DNA of 64,000 nucleotides, from the NCBI GenBank assembly GCA_017979445.1, contig CM030710.1, positions 16,912,248 to 16,976,247 of the forward strand, given 5' to 3'. The position numbers were made by a program, and so were the translations under genes. Numbering within the stretch: position 1 is the stretch's first letter; the number at the start of each line of letters is the position of its first letter. This document shows, piece by piece, positions 1 to 12,009 of the stretch. Source of the DNA: Akebia trifoliata. Taxonomy: Eukaryota > Streptophyta > Magnoliopsida > Ranunculales > Lardizabalaceae. The notes below the pieces were generated by a model. The model was not told the origin of the DNA and did no database searches. It worked only from the letters and a program-made list of their open reading frames with translations.

Positions 1-860
1 CGGACTCGAGCCTATTGTAGTCACGCTTCTCGAGCTAAGAAACTTAAACAATCCTGTTAATTTATTTTATGATTCAAATAAAGCTGGAGTTTCGTTTCTC
101 GGACTCTGACTAAGAAACTTAAACAATCCTGTTAATTTATTTTATGATTCAAATAAAGCTGGAGTCTCGTTTCTCGGACTCGACTAAGGTTTAGAGGCAC
201 TTAAAAATCATTCTATTCAAAAAGTTGGAGTCTCGCTTCTCGGACTCGAGCTAGGTTTGTAGGCACTTCAAAAAACCTATTCATTCTATGATTCAAAAAG
301 TTGGAGTCTCGCTTTTCGGAGTCGACTTAGGTTTGTAGGCACTTCAAAAAACCTACTCATTTATATGATTCAAAAAGTTGGAGTCTCGCTTCTCGGACCC
401 ACACTTAGATTTGTAGGCACTTCAAAAAACCTATTCATTCTATGATTCAAAAAGTTGGAGTCTCATTTTTCGGACTCGAACTTGGGTTTATAGGCACTTC
501 AAAAAGTCTATTCATTATATGATTCAAAAAGTTGGAGTCTCGTTTCTCGGACTCGAACTTGGGTTTGTAGGCACTTCAAAAAGCCTATTCATTTTATGAT
601 TCAAAAAGTTGGAGTCTCGTTTCTCTGACTCGAACTTAGGTTTATAGGCACTTCAAAAAGCCTATTCATTCTATGATTCAAAAAGTTGGAGTCTCGTTTC
701 TCAGACTCGAACTTAAGTTTGTAGGCACTTCAAAAAGCCTATTCATTCTATGATTCAAAAAATTGGAGTCTCATTTCTCATACTAGAACTTACTAAGTCA
801 CGTTTCTCGGGCTTAGATTTATAGGAACTTAAACAATCCTATTAATTCATTCTATGATTC
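1..860 (-). repeat. 77-bp tandem array, family A copy 1
   Basis: About eleven head-to-tail units of roughly 77 bp. Each contains GGAGTCTCG...CTCGGACTC, a short inverted repeat with GAGTC/GACTC arms, then a GTAGGCACTTCAAAAA segment and TATGATTCAAAAAG. Unit length is irregular at the left end. The same array lies next to the 3' end of the complete element (52021-52680), so it belongs to the element and was not formed locally. Confidence 0.9.
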
Positions 861-1002
861 AAAATCGAGCTCAAAGTTTGAATATTAGGCCTTTATTGGC
901 TTACCATGCATCTGGATTCATAATTATCAATGGATTTCATCGAACATCCAAGTAAGATTTTTTTTTTATAATGTAATTAAGAACAAAACTTTAGAATTAA
1001 AT

Positions 1003-3147
1003 TGTAGCTACGCGGTTTTCGTCATTACGACGGCCACAACTACTAAATATTGGAGTCGCCACCATTCAAGTTGGAAGTGGGTGTGAATGGTCACCCGAGG
1101 TACATTTTCCAAAAGATGAGATTTTGGCATTTTAGTGACTCACGATGGATAAGGGGTAGTCAAACCTCGAGATTTGGGTAAGCGGCTCGATTGGAGAAAA
1201 GGGAAGGTGTTAGGCACCCTTTCCTCCCCGCCACGTGGCGGTAACCTCAAATAACTCGATCATTTTGATTTTTAAAAGAAGGTAAAAAATGTGCCACGTG
1301 GGTGCATTTGTTCCCTAAGTAGGGATTCATTTTCGGATTGATCATAGGGTCATTTCATTAATTGAAATGACCCTTATGAACCTTAGCCTTGGGGCCCAAT
1401 CATCAAGAGGGGTAAAATAAAATAAAATAGAAGAAGGGGGTGTTAGAAGAGGGAAGAGTAGAAGGTTAGAGAAAGGGAGAGGGGTGTGCTTCAAACCCAC
1501 CTTGTACACTTGATCTTCTCTTCTTCTTCTTCTTCTTCTTTTCTTGAATTCTCTTGAGTTCTTAGTGAAGTATGTGAGTGAAGTTTCTTTTTAGAAGGTG
1601 GTAGGAGAGAGTAGTAGAGTAGAAGAGGGGTGAGTAGATTTTTTAAGGAGACTTGGTGTAAACCTTTTTGGGAGGAGGGGAGGGGTATTTATAGGTGTTG
1701 GGAGAGTATTTGGGGGTATAATGGGGTGAAGAGTTAGGAGAATGGCTAATGGCATTGGTTTTAGGGGTGAAAGGTATGAAATTTAGAATGGGATTGAGGG
1801 TAATTTTGTAATGAGTGAAAATGGGTGGGGTTTTGATCCAAATGGTTTGGATCTTACCTAAACCATTTGGATGGAGTGTTTAAGAGGGTGAGTTGATGGG
1901 TGTTTAAGAGGGTGGTTGATTGATTAAGTGGTGTTTGATTTAAGAGAATGGAGGGTGTAAGAGGGTAGTTGGGGAGTTGAAGGAGATGGTGACATGTGGC
2001 ATGATGTGTGGATGTTAGAGATTTAAATTTAATTGATGGGGGAAGTTGAGTTTGATTTGAGAGGATGGGTGTAGGTTTAGGTGGTAGAGATGGGTTTATA
2101 GGAAATGATGATGGTAGATTAGGGAGAGGTATGATGATGATAGGTTAGGGGGAGGTGTGGGTTGATGTGTTTGATTTGAGAGAATAGGGATTAGGGAGTT
2201 ATGAGGGTAGGTTAGGGGAAGGTGTGGGTTGATGTGTTGATTTGAGAGAAAAGGTGATGTGGGTAGTTAATTTTTTTGGAGAAAAGTGATGGGTGGTTGG
2301 TTTGATGAGGGAGGTGAGAGAGGATGATGACATGTGTCACCTTTTGATAGTAAAAGAGTGATTGGTTGATGTGGGTTATGGTTTATGGGTTAAGGTTGTG
2401 GGTTAGGTATGAATTGGATATGGGTTTGGGCTTAGGGGCATTGGGCTTGGGGTTGAGGGAGGATTAGGGGTTTTTTGGATTGGGTTGGGGTCATTTTGGA
2501 TTGGATTTTTGAGGGCGTGGGATTGGATTTAGGTTAGGGGATGAGGTGAGAAATTGGTTTTTGGAGAATCGAGGGTTCGTGGGCCTTAGATGGGTTTAGG
2601 GTATTTGCGAATTTCGAGGTGGAGTGATGGATGATGAATGAAGGGTAGGTCTCCCAAGTCTCACCTTTTTAATTTTCAAATTTTTTGTATTTTCTTGAAG
2701 TTATTGATTTGATCCAAAAATGCCACGTGTTTGGCAATTTGGGCCTTTTGGGCCCGTTGGAGAATTTATCAATTTTGTGGCTATAAGTGTGGAGTGGCGA
2801 AGGTTGGGTCGACGTGGGATGGGTCTGATCCCTTTGACGGGTCCCTTAGACCATTAGGTGGTCTTGAGGGCCTCGATTCGATCAAAATGTCACCTTTTAG
2901 TGATTTGGGCCTTTGAGGTCCGTTGGCCCCTTTTTGTTGGAAAATCGGTATTTTAAATGGAGCGGTGTAGATGGGAGCATGCCGAATCATTTTAGTGAAT
3001 CTACTAACCCATTGAGAGGTGTTAGAGGCCTTGATTTCGACGATCATTGATGATTCGGGCCATCGAGGCCCATTGGACAAGTTTATTAGAAAATTAATGT
3101 TTTTGGGCCCTTTCGAGTGAGGGCCCGTTCAAATTGGGGTGTCTACA
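1003..3147 (-). mobile_element. Solo LTR, family B, nested in family A copy 1
   Basis: A 2145-bp LTR on the minus strand. Read on the minus strand it starts TGTAGACACCCCAATTTG and ends GCTACA. It is flanked by the 5-bp direct repeat TAAAT (998-1002 and 3148-3152). The complete family A element shows a single uninterrupted copy of this target (51832-51836, opposite strand). No internal domain follows, so it is a solo LTR. It is homologous to the LTRs at 35203-37352 and 57995-60168. Two short reading frames at 2731-3080 lie inside it and are not genes. It contains a (CTT)n microsatellite near 1511-1545. Confidence 0.9.
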
Positions 3148-3498
3148 TAAATGACTTTCAAAAATACCCTTAGTTTGAAGGTTGGCTCTAACTAGAACTT
3201 GACTCGGGACTGATGGAATGGATTACGCTTGAAAAATATGGACTCTGATGTATGACAGATAGAAGAACTGACATTCCTTTAAATTTAAGACTCTTAAGGT
3301 TATCATATGTGCAATAAGGGATTGATCATTTTCTTTCTAATTTCTTTTGAAAAAAGTTTGAGCTGGACTTTAAAAAATCTTGATAAATATTAGAATAAAA
3401 GATATTTCTCTTCAAAGTGGTTGATGGTTCTACATCTTCTATTAGCGAACACTTGAACAAGTAAACATACTCTTGAAGATCCTGCAATGTTCAAGATG

Positions 3499-3640
3499 AC
3501 TTCTGATTTTTTTCGACTTCAACATTGTCTTCGTTGGATGTGAGCTCTTGGCTTAGTTGGATATGAGCTCTTAACTTCTGATTTTTTTTTACTTCAACAT
3601 TGTCTTCGTTGGATGTGAGCTCTTGGCTGAAAAACAAATA
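3499..3640 (-). repeat. 75-bp local tandem duplication
   Basis: Two copies of a segment starting ACTTCTGATTTTT and containing CAACATTGTCTTCGTTGGAT, 75 bp apart (3499 and 3574). The complete family A element has a single copy at the matching place (about 51420-51490), so the duplication is private to this copy. Confidence 0.8.
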
Positions 3641-5939
3641 TTATGACTTGAATGGTTCTGTATTTTCTAGTTTCTGCACAAACTTCCTTCTGAATTTTTC
3701 TTCTTGATGGGATCTTTTCTCCCATTTGATGATGTCCTAATTTTTGCCTAGATCATCTATTCAAGTCACCTTTTAAGGTTTTCGACTTAGCGGGCTTCTC
3801 TTTTTTTCTTGATGATCTTGAATAACTAACTCGATAACTTCTTGGTTCCCTACACCTTAACCGAGTCAATTAGCATTCAGGAGGACTTAATAGGTGGGCT
3901 TAGGATATGGTTTAGAAAGAAAAGATATAAGGCTCAACTTCCCAAAATGCCCTAGTTTGATATTCTCTTTTTTCTGTCAATTATTTTATTTTTTTCTAAA
4001 TGCCCCTAGTTCGACATTCTTTTCTTTTTATCACTTCTTTTGATTCTTTTTTCTAATGCCCTTAGTTTGATATTCTTTTCTTTTGAACCTTTCAATAGGG
4101 GATTTTCCTTTTAGATGACACTTCTCTTAAGAAAATATACTTATTCTTTGCATGACCGGGCCTGAAGTAACTTCTCAGGTTACCTACGTACCCCAAATAT
4201 TTCTTTTTCTTTTGGGATCAGGTCAAAACGTAGTTCATACTTAGACTTCCTTGCCGAGGTTGGTTGGTGTGGTTTAAAAAGAAACATGTTATTTGATTTT
4301 TTTTAAAGGCTGCAAGGGGGTAAAGAAAGTTATTTTTTCTTGGTAAGATAGGGAAATGATTCGACCAAAAAAAACCTCCTTTTGTGAAATACTTCTCGAT
4401 TTGGTCAAGGTTTTAGGAACTCGATGTCTTGATTGCTCTATCGAATAAGATATTCTTTTGAAAATGAGTAATCTTCAATCTTCTTCTGAGAAGAAATAAT
4501 CTTTAGTCTTTTTCTGATAAAGAGAAATCTCCAGTCTTCTTTTACAAAATTGAGTGTGATTGACTTCTTTGTATTTGACGTTGACTCGTTCAACCCTTTT
4601 CAAACTTCGAAAAAAATCTTACATTCTTTCGCGAATGAGAACTCTTCTTTCTTAAGTAAAAAAACATGATTAATCTCTTCTTGCAAATCTTAACACCTTT
4701 GTTGATGGTTTCAATTATATCATTCTTGATAGTTTTTTATTTTGAAGTTCACCCTCAACTTTAGGATTTGATTTATTTTAATGCAATCTATCCATATATT
4801 CTCACGAGACCATGTAGGAATATTGTTAAATCTCTCAAGTAAATTTATTATTCTCTCATGTTCTTCTAAGGAAAATGTAGTACCCATTTGTATTTTTTGA
4901 GTATACTCTTTAATTCAAATATTTATCGAACTTGATTAGTGAGCTCTCATGTTTTGATATTATGCTCAAATCGTTATTACACGCATGATAATCAGAAGCT
5001 TCTTTATTTTATTGGAATTAAAAAACATAAACTGACAAACTCGTCGAAGACTCGAGAGTTGAAGAAAGACTAACGTAATTGAAACAACTAACTGGATTTA
5101 AAGACTGACGAAAATTGGATTGAAACTCAAAGAAAAATTAGGGACAATTATCTACAAAACGAGAAAGTCCTTCTGGGTGGATGGACTACTTGGACTTAAC
5201 ATAGGTACTTTGATTAGACGACTCTTTTGACGGACCCAAAATGACACAGATGAGGGTTTAGAACGTTTAGAAGCACCTAAGATTAACTATCAATTGTGAA
5301 GGTTTGACTCTTAACCACATTATTAAAAATTAGCCCTCCGGTGGAAAATATCGAATTCAAATGCATTATAAGTCTATAGTGACCAAGAAAGTGAGAAATG
5401 TTAGACATTGGTCTACCCCTGATTGGGATTGAACCTTTGATCAGACAAATTAATTTGATCTTAAGATCGAATCTTTCTATACAACGTGGTATGGAGCTTT
5501 AAAAGTGAAACCAATTAGTCCAACTAATTTGGTATTGATCAATTTGATCAATTTGTCAATTGGGCCAACTGGTTTAATTGGTTCAAATTGATCGATACAT
5601 TTTACCGATTGGGTCGGACCGATATAGTGGATTTATTTTGAACAATTTGGATCAATTCACCCACTTACATGTTGGTTGGATTAAATAGAGCAACCCGGGA
5701 ACACCCATAGTCAGTTAAGGTTATGACCTATAGGAAGGCTTCTAAATTCTAGGTTTACTACGTGCAATGCAATTTATCTGGCCACCCTTGCTCAAATGCA
5801 CTTATATACCTCTCAAGCGTACTCAATCAGACGGTACGTGGTGACTTGGTTTGATATACCGTATAGGTGATAATCTAAAACTCCAACCCACTTCTTTGAA
5901 GTCAAAAATAGCCAGTTTGATCCCCAGTTGAGAGGTGGC

Positions 5940-6480
5940 GCACGATGCTGAGCAAGGGCCCACTTAAATACCTCTCATCTAGAATAGACGTAGTCTATCC
6001 CCCTCGTACAGTAGGGTACAGTAGGGCAAGATCTCGCTTAGGCATTGGTTTTGACTAAGAAGTGCAATTGATGTACTTGAATTATCTTTGATATACCTAC
6101 GGGTACGAGTCAAGAGTTGTACCTTTCATAAATGGTTTGGCATCCCACGAGGGGACCGACCACGTACTAGTACTACGTTGGCAATAGAGACATGTGACTG
6201 TGTGGCTCACAATAGGTCAAAGGCTCAGGTCGCTCCAGTCTGGGTGCATCAATATACCTTTTAGAATGACCTGATCAAACGGTATTAATGCCCAGTTTGA
6301 TATACCCTAAGGTACGTGATTGGAGTTGTGGTTTTCATGAATGACGTCGCATCTTCGAAGAGACCAGGCCACGCACTAGTGCCACGTTGGCTAAATGGGA
6401 CGTGTAAACGTGTAAAACAGTAAACGTGCATGTGGTGCGTGCAAAATAGGGTGGGGTGTGCCCGGGACTTTTTCAAATAA
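5940..6480 (-). other. Conserved non-coding core of family A, copy 1
   Basis: One of the best preserved parts of the family A interior, matching 48500-49060 on the opposite strand. A shorter diverged match to one end of it also occurs at about 23945-24150. It holds two diverged direct repeats around GCCACGTTGGC-like motifs. Reading frames of about 60 codons (for example 6285-6476) occur in both copies, but stops and the lack of a shared long frame argue against protein. Function unknown; it may carry packaging or dimerisation signals (inference). Confidence 0.6.
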
Positions 6481-6934
6481 GTAGGCCCATGAGTTAGATC
6501 AAACCATCAAAATATGGATATTAGAAAATGTGATCATACAACATAAATATCCAAAACATCAAGATCAAGAATAAAGCATGCACATCGAATATATATGAAT
6601 CAAGATCATGGCATAGAATAATTGATCAAACCCAAACATTGCAATAGGCATAATTTTTATAACTTTTAAGGTCCAATCAATGATGACTTTTGGGTGATCC
6701 AAAATAAATCGAGATTCCAATAGATGTTACATTGTTGATAGAATGATAATTGTTGAGATGAGGAGCGATGAACCCTTTTTTTTTATTTAATTGTAAAAAA
6801 AAAAACTAGAAACACAACCCAAAAGAAAATCAAAGAGAAAGATCCTAGTGCCAAATGAGCTTGTTCTCAGGAACATTAACTGTGTTAACACTAGATAAAT
6901 TTAGATTTTCTATGAATTAGAAAAATACAATCTG

Positions 6935-7870
6935 AACTTGCATCGATGATATCTAAGGCTCCCAATAACGAAATCGAGTGAATTCAGATTCTAAATTAAT
7001 CTACTCGATGGGATCTACGTTTTATTAAACATGTCCAGACCTAATTCTGACTAGAATATTCTGTAAAAACGTTTTAACACTGCTGTCCCAACCATCATTA
7101 AGCAACAATTGCAGATTTACATATTGAACGTATATCGATGATATCTAAGGCTCCCGATAATGAAATTGAGTGAATTCAGATTTTAAATTAATCTAATCGA
7201 TAAGATCTATATTTTATTAAGAGGTTTCCAAACTTAATTCTTATTAGAATATTCTGTAAAAAAATTTTAACATTACTGTCCCAATATTCATTCATCAATA
7301 ATTCCAGATTTACAGATTGAACTTGCATCGATGATATCTAAGGTTCCCGATAACGAAATTGAGCGAATTCAGATTTTAAATTCATCTACTCGATGGGATC
7401 TACATTTTATTAATAGGTGCCTAGACTTAGTTCTAACTAGAATGTTCTATAAAAACATTTTAACATTGCTGTCCCAACCTTTATTCAACAACAATTTCAG
7501 ATTCACATATTGAACTTGCATCGATGATATCCAAGGCTCCCGATAACGAAATCGAGTGAATTCAGATTCTAAATTAATCTACGCGATGAGATCTACATTA
7601 TATTAATAGGTTCTCAGGCTTAATTCTTATTAAAATATTATGTAAAAACGTTTTAACATTACTGTCCCAATATTCATTCAGCAACAATTTCAGATTTACA
7701 GATTGAACTTGCATCGATGATATCTAATGCTCTCGATAATGAAATTGAGTGAATTCAGGTTCTAAATTCATCTACTCGATGGGATCTACATTTTATTAAT
7801 AGGTGCCTAGACCTAATTCTGACTAGAATATTCTGTAAAAACTTTTTAACATTGCTGCCCCAACCTTCAT
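6935..7870 (-). repeat. 193-bp tandem array, family A copy 1
   Basis: Nearly five head-to-tail units. The marker CATCGATGAT recurs at about 6941, 7133, 7326, 7519 and 7712, a spacing of 192-193 bp. Units hold AT-rich stretches and CTGTCCCAAC. The array lies just inside the primer-binding-site end of the element. The complete copy has the same period at 47340-48150. Confidence 0.95.
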
Positions 7871-8090
7871 CATTCCATCATTTTCATATGTTGATTTGAA
7901 CATTTCATTATTTATGGGTCATCAAAAAGTGACCCTTAATTGGACAAAAACACAATACCCAAAATCATGCACAATCAAACTACAAAAATAAATAAATAAA
8001 TAAATAAAATAAATCAAACTAAATATAAAAAAACTAGGTCATCCTGGCAACGCTCCCATACTTGAGGTTTTTCAAGTCTGATCCCCAATA

Positions 8091-8110
8091 GTTCCCAGTG
8101 GAGTCGTCAC
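8091..8110 (-). promoter_or_regulatory. Primer-binding site (tRNA-Arg type), decayed
   Basis: Directly abuts the LTR. On the minus strand it reads GTGACGACTCCACTGGGAAC, a mutated form of the intact site at 47130-47148. It fixes the orientation of copy 1 as minus. Confidence 0.75.
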
Positions 8111-9862
8111 TGAAAGCGCCCTCGATCCTCGGGGTGTGCGGATTCACTTTTAACCTTTGAGGTTTGGGAGTCGCCACCTAGTTATTACGGTCTAAGAACC
8201 AATCATTGACTCTAAAAGTAAAGACAACTAATCTACAAAAGAAAATACGGGTCTGGGGATCACGTTACGGGGTTGAAAGATGTCAGACACCAACCCCGCC
8301 CGGCAAGTGCTGGTTTCTACTTCTTCCCAAAAATCGGTTACATTACAAAATAGACCAAAAATAACAAATAATTATAATAAAAAAAATATAAAAGAAAGTT
8401 ACCTTGCCGATTACAACGATTCCCTCAGCACCAGCGAAGAGTATCTACGTATGTATTTCCTTGCTATTCGTCCATCACCGAATTTTTATTTCTGATCTCC
8501 AAGTTGAGGTATCTTCTTTTTAGATCTGTGAATTTTTTGATTTTTCTTATGGATTTGAAGGTGTTTTAGAAAGATTTTTGGGTGTTTTTGAGCTAAAGTT
8601 GAGGTATAGATGTTAGGTAAGGAGTTAGGGCTTCAAAATTAGGATTTTTGGAAGGTTGAGGAGGCTTCTTAGCCTATTTTTCCGAGGATTTATGATTTGA
8701 TACGAAAATAGGGTGTGAGGACCTCTATTTATAGATTTTTTTAAGGGTTGATTTAGATAGAATTAGTATTTGATTATAATTCTTTTAGTTAGAGTTGTAT
8801 TTTAGTTAGAACTCTATTAGGTAGAATTGTATTTTAATTGAAACTGTTTTAAGTAGAGTTATATTTTAGTTAGAATTCTTTTAAGTAGAGTTATTATTTA
8901 ATTAGAACTCTATTAGGATTTTGACTTTTGGTCTTATTTGATTGACTTTAATATCTTGACTTTAGTCTTACTTGATTAACTTTTAATATCTTGACTTTAG
9001 TCTTACTTAATTGACTTTAATTTTGACTTTAGTCTTACTTGATTGACCTTGACTTTAGTCTTGCTTGGTTGACTTTAATTATTTGGAGAATCCCCCTCTA
9101 TTATATCTTTAATTATTTGGACCCCCAAATAAAGGGGTCCTTGAAGAAATATCTTGACAACCCTCAACAATTTTGCCTGAGAGCCTAATTGATCGATTTC
9201 TTTGGTTCAAAATTTTAAATTAATTTCATTAATGTTTCACTTTAATTATTTAATATTTTATTTATTAATTTTGAAATTTTTAATTATGAAAATTGTAAAA
9301 TTATCATTTTGCCCTCGGAGAGGACTTTTCGCGTTTTAAGTCGGTTTTTTATGTTCTAGGATGTTTTAGAATCGATTTTTCATAAGGAATTCAATGGGAA
9401 TGTTGATTTTTGTTATTTATGAAATTTTTTGTGTGAAATGGTCATGAACTTTATGAGGGGTATTTTCATAATTTTGTCAAATTTTGTGAAAATTAGTGAA
9501 ATGATTTATTTGATTTCAATTTATTGTTTTATGTATTTAAAATGATTTTCCTTAAGCGTAATGTAGGCTCTAGGGATATTTTAAGATTAGGGGTATTTTG
9601 GTAATATAGTCATTTTTTAATGATTTTTATTGTGAAGCTTCTTTTTGGTCTGCAAGATGATGATTTCTATGTTTCTGGGGTTATATTTTTCTAGCATAGC
9701 GCAGTTTTTATAGTTTTATCAGTTCGAGATACCTCATCCGAATTTCTGAAATAGATCTGGTAACAAAATAAAGCATTGGAATAAACATCCATCATTGGGA
9801 ACCGTTGCAATCGGGTTGACGAGTTGATAAACCAGGCGAATGCAAAAAATGGGGTGTCTACA
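8111..9862 (-). repeat. 5' LTR of family A copy 1
   Basis: A 1752-bp LTR. On the minus strand it runs TGTAGACACCCC...GAGGGCGCTTTCA, the same termini as the LTRs at 45367 and 53124. It includes a degenerate minisatellite built on TTGACTTTAGTCTTACTTGA (about 8930-9080) and a TATA-like TATAAATAG on the minus strand near 8725. No protein coding. Confidence 0.9.
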
Positions 9863-10240
9863 AGTAGCCATAGAGCCGTTGAGTGAGGATCATTTGGTGG
9901 GTCATACCGACGATCAGGGTCCGTTATCCGGTGAGCATCAAGATTACATCCACTAGGAGTCTGTTTGTCCCAAGAGATGTATATAGTTTTTGGGGTTGAG
10001 TTATTAGATTCACGTTAGAGTAAAAACTTTTTGTAATCCTGTATATTGTAAATTTCCGCACTCTGATATACTCACATGTTAGATACTTTTAGTCTTCCTC
10101 TGTTAGTTTCCCTATTGACTTTTCATATGGTCAAAATTTGTGGTACACTAGATTACAATGCTTTCGAGTTCCGTGAAATGCTAACATAAATAGGAGGGAG
10201 CCATGTCTGAATTTCGAGGTGGCCTTAGGATTTGTTTAGC
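9863..10240 (+). repeat. Fragment of family C LTR (3' part), opposite orientation to its neighbour
   Basis: The reverse complement of this stretch resembles 14430-14780 of the family C copy at 14430-17897, including the TGCGGAA-type segment and the AGGAGNNAGCCATG-like end. The adjacent copy at 10250-11988 lies in the other direction. The junction near 10240 is therefore an inversion or a fusion of two insertions. The family A element inserted into this fragment (boundary 9862/9863). Confidence 0.55.
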
Positions 10241-10249
10241 GTTTGACGG

Positions 10250-11988
10250 GATACCACACATATATCCAGGGATAATCAATTAAACAGTTAAAAACTCATA
10301 TTATATCAATCAACGATACTCATTATAATAATTTCTTTTTACACGAATCTAATTGATAAAATTTAAACAGTAAATATGTTTTTCATTTTATAATCCAAAA
10401 TAAGGAATCAGATACATAATATACAATGATAGAGTAATGAAATTAGAGAGATGGGATTATATGACTAGATTAATCCCAGTCGGAACATAGCATCATAATG
10501 TAAAATGCAGACATCACCCATTGGGTATGATTCTCACATTTTATCATTTCATCCTTTTTTTTTTTTCGTACTTTTTCAATTTTTTGAACACAACATTCAT
10601 TTTTTGATATTCATCTACTCAATATGAGTTCATTAATATTAAATCAATTTTAAAACTTTGAAATTAATTTTTATCATTTAAATTGAAAAACTACAAAAAA
10701 TTTGATCAAAATAAGGTCCGAGCAGTGCATAGGACCAAACTGACAAAAATAATCCAATGAAATGTCCCACCCATGTATAATTTATCATAAAATACAATTA
10801 AACAAATTAAATATGAAGGTCTTGGCATAAATTTGAAATAATGAAAATAATTCTATGTTTTTTAAATACATCACAAACTTTCATTAAATATCCTAAATAC
10901 AATTTTCACAATCTATGATTATCAATAGAAATCATAAGCCCCTACCAATCTTTATGCGATAAAATTGAAGAACATGCACAGAAATCGAGGTGATCAGCAT
11001 AGTAATTAAGGCAGATCTGATGTGAAGATAGCTAATTTTTGAATCACTACCAGTGGTTTCAAAGATCTCGATGATGCTGTTTTTTCCCTTCTACAACGGA
11101 AGACGATTTAGGTTTGAAGTAAATGAAATCTGAGGTTGAAGAGTCGAAACTCCCATATCTCATATGGATGATTTTCGATGAAATATAGAAAAAGAGAAGA
11201 GAAAAATAAAAAGAAATAAGTGGAATTTGTAGAGTTCGACGTTGCAAACGTTTTTCCTTTCTTCTCCAAACTTCGATGGAAACCTGTTCGTGATGAATCT
11301 ATGATTAAATTGGTAGAAAACTAATGTTTGCTTTTAAACCACATTCTACTAGTTTTGGACTGATTTAAGATAAAATTAATAGTAACTTTCATTTAAAAAT
11401 TCTTTATATAAGTTTGTGAGATGAAATCAATATTTCCAAAGTTCTTTCGTTTGACGATAACTCGACCGTCCAAACTCTGAAAGTGACAAGTGAATACTCT
11501 TTTTCCTATAATTTTTTTTTGCGAATCTAATGGCATAGTCAGATTCTACAAATTCTCACTTTAACAAAGATTCACAATTTCAGTCTAGTCTGACCTAAAA
11601 AATTGAAGTTTTTTCCATATTTTACGATAATTCGACTTTTCGAACTCTGAAAATGATGAGTAAATACTTCATTTTCTGTAAATTTTCATTGCGGGCCCAA
11701 TGATGTGATCAAATTTTAAAAATTCTTACTCTAAAAAAATTCATTTTTTTAGCTTGATCCGACTAGTAAAATTGAGGATTTTGTAACTTTTCCATTTGGA
11801 CTCATATTTGAACGTCCTTATAGACTAAAGTATGTTTTTTTTTGGCTATTTTGAATCTAATGGTGAGGTTAGATTTTTTTTAAATGATTAAAAAAATTCT
11901 AAAATTTTACCCTAAGTCTCACATTTAGAATTTTCTCAATATTCTATTTTTTTCTTGAGATACGAATAAAAAAACTTGGGGTATTACA
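10250..11988 (-). mobile_element. Family C LTR-like repeat, copy 1 (internally deleted)
   Basis: Co-linear with 14940-17897 but lacks about 1.2 kb of its middle. On the minus strand the start reads TGTAATACCCC, a common opening of plant Ty3/gypsy LTRs. It includes the marker AATGTAAAATGCAGACATCA (10496-10515). The frame at 11059-11247 is a remnant shared among copies and not a supported gene. Confidence 0.65.
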
Positions 11989-12009
11989 CTTTCAATGAAA
12001 AAATGGTTA

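Larger units (their letters stand above)
1..9862 (-). mobile_element. Family A non-autonomous LTR element, copy 1 (left-truncated)
   Basis: Reverse-complement counterpart of the complete element at 45367-54887. Reading right to left it has the 5' LTR (8111-9862), a tRNA-Arg-type primer-binding site, the 193-bp array, the conserved non-coding block and the 77-bp array; the 3' LTR lies beyond the left window edge. No gag, protease, RT or integrase coding was recognised anywhere in the interior. It is clearly more diverged than the complete copy, with many small indels, and is interrupted by a solo LTR at 1003-3147. The base pattern fits a LARD-type (large retrotransposon derivative) element. 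The right LTR is followed by AGTAG (9863-9867), which would be one half of the target duplication. Confidence 0.85.

Noticed and set aside
1..860. CRISPR-like array of regularly spaced repeats with inverted arms
   Set aside because: Units are contiguous tandem copies without unique spacers, and the array lies in a plant retrotransposon.
6285..6476. Small conserved protein shared with 48512-48709
   Set aside because: The frames match only because the DNA is homologous; they extend differently at both ends and there is no frame in the diverged third piece at 23945-24150.
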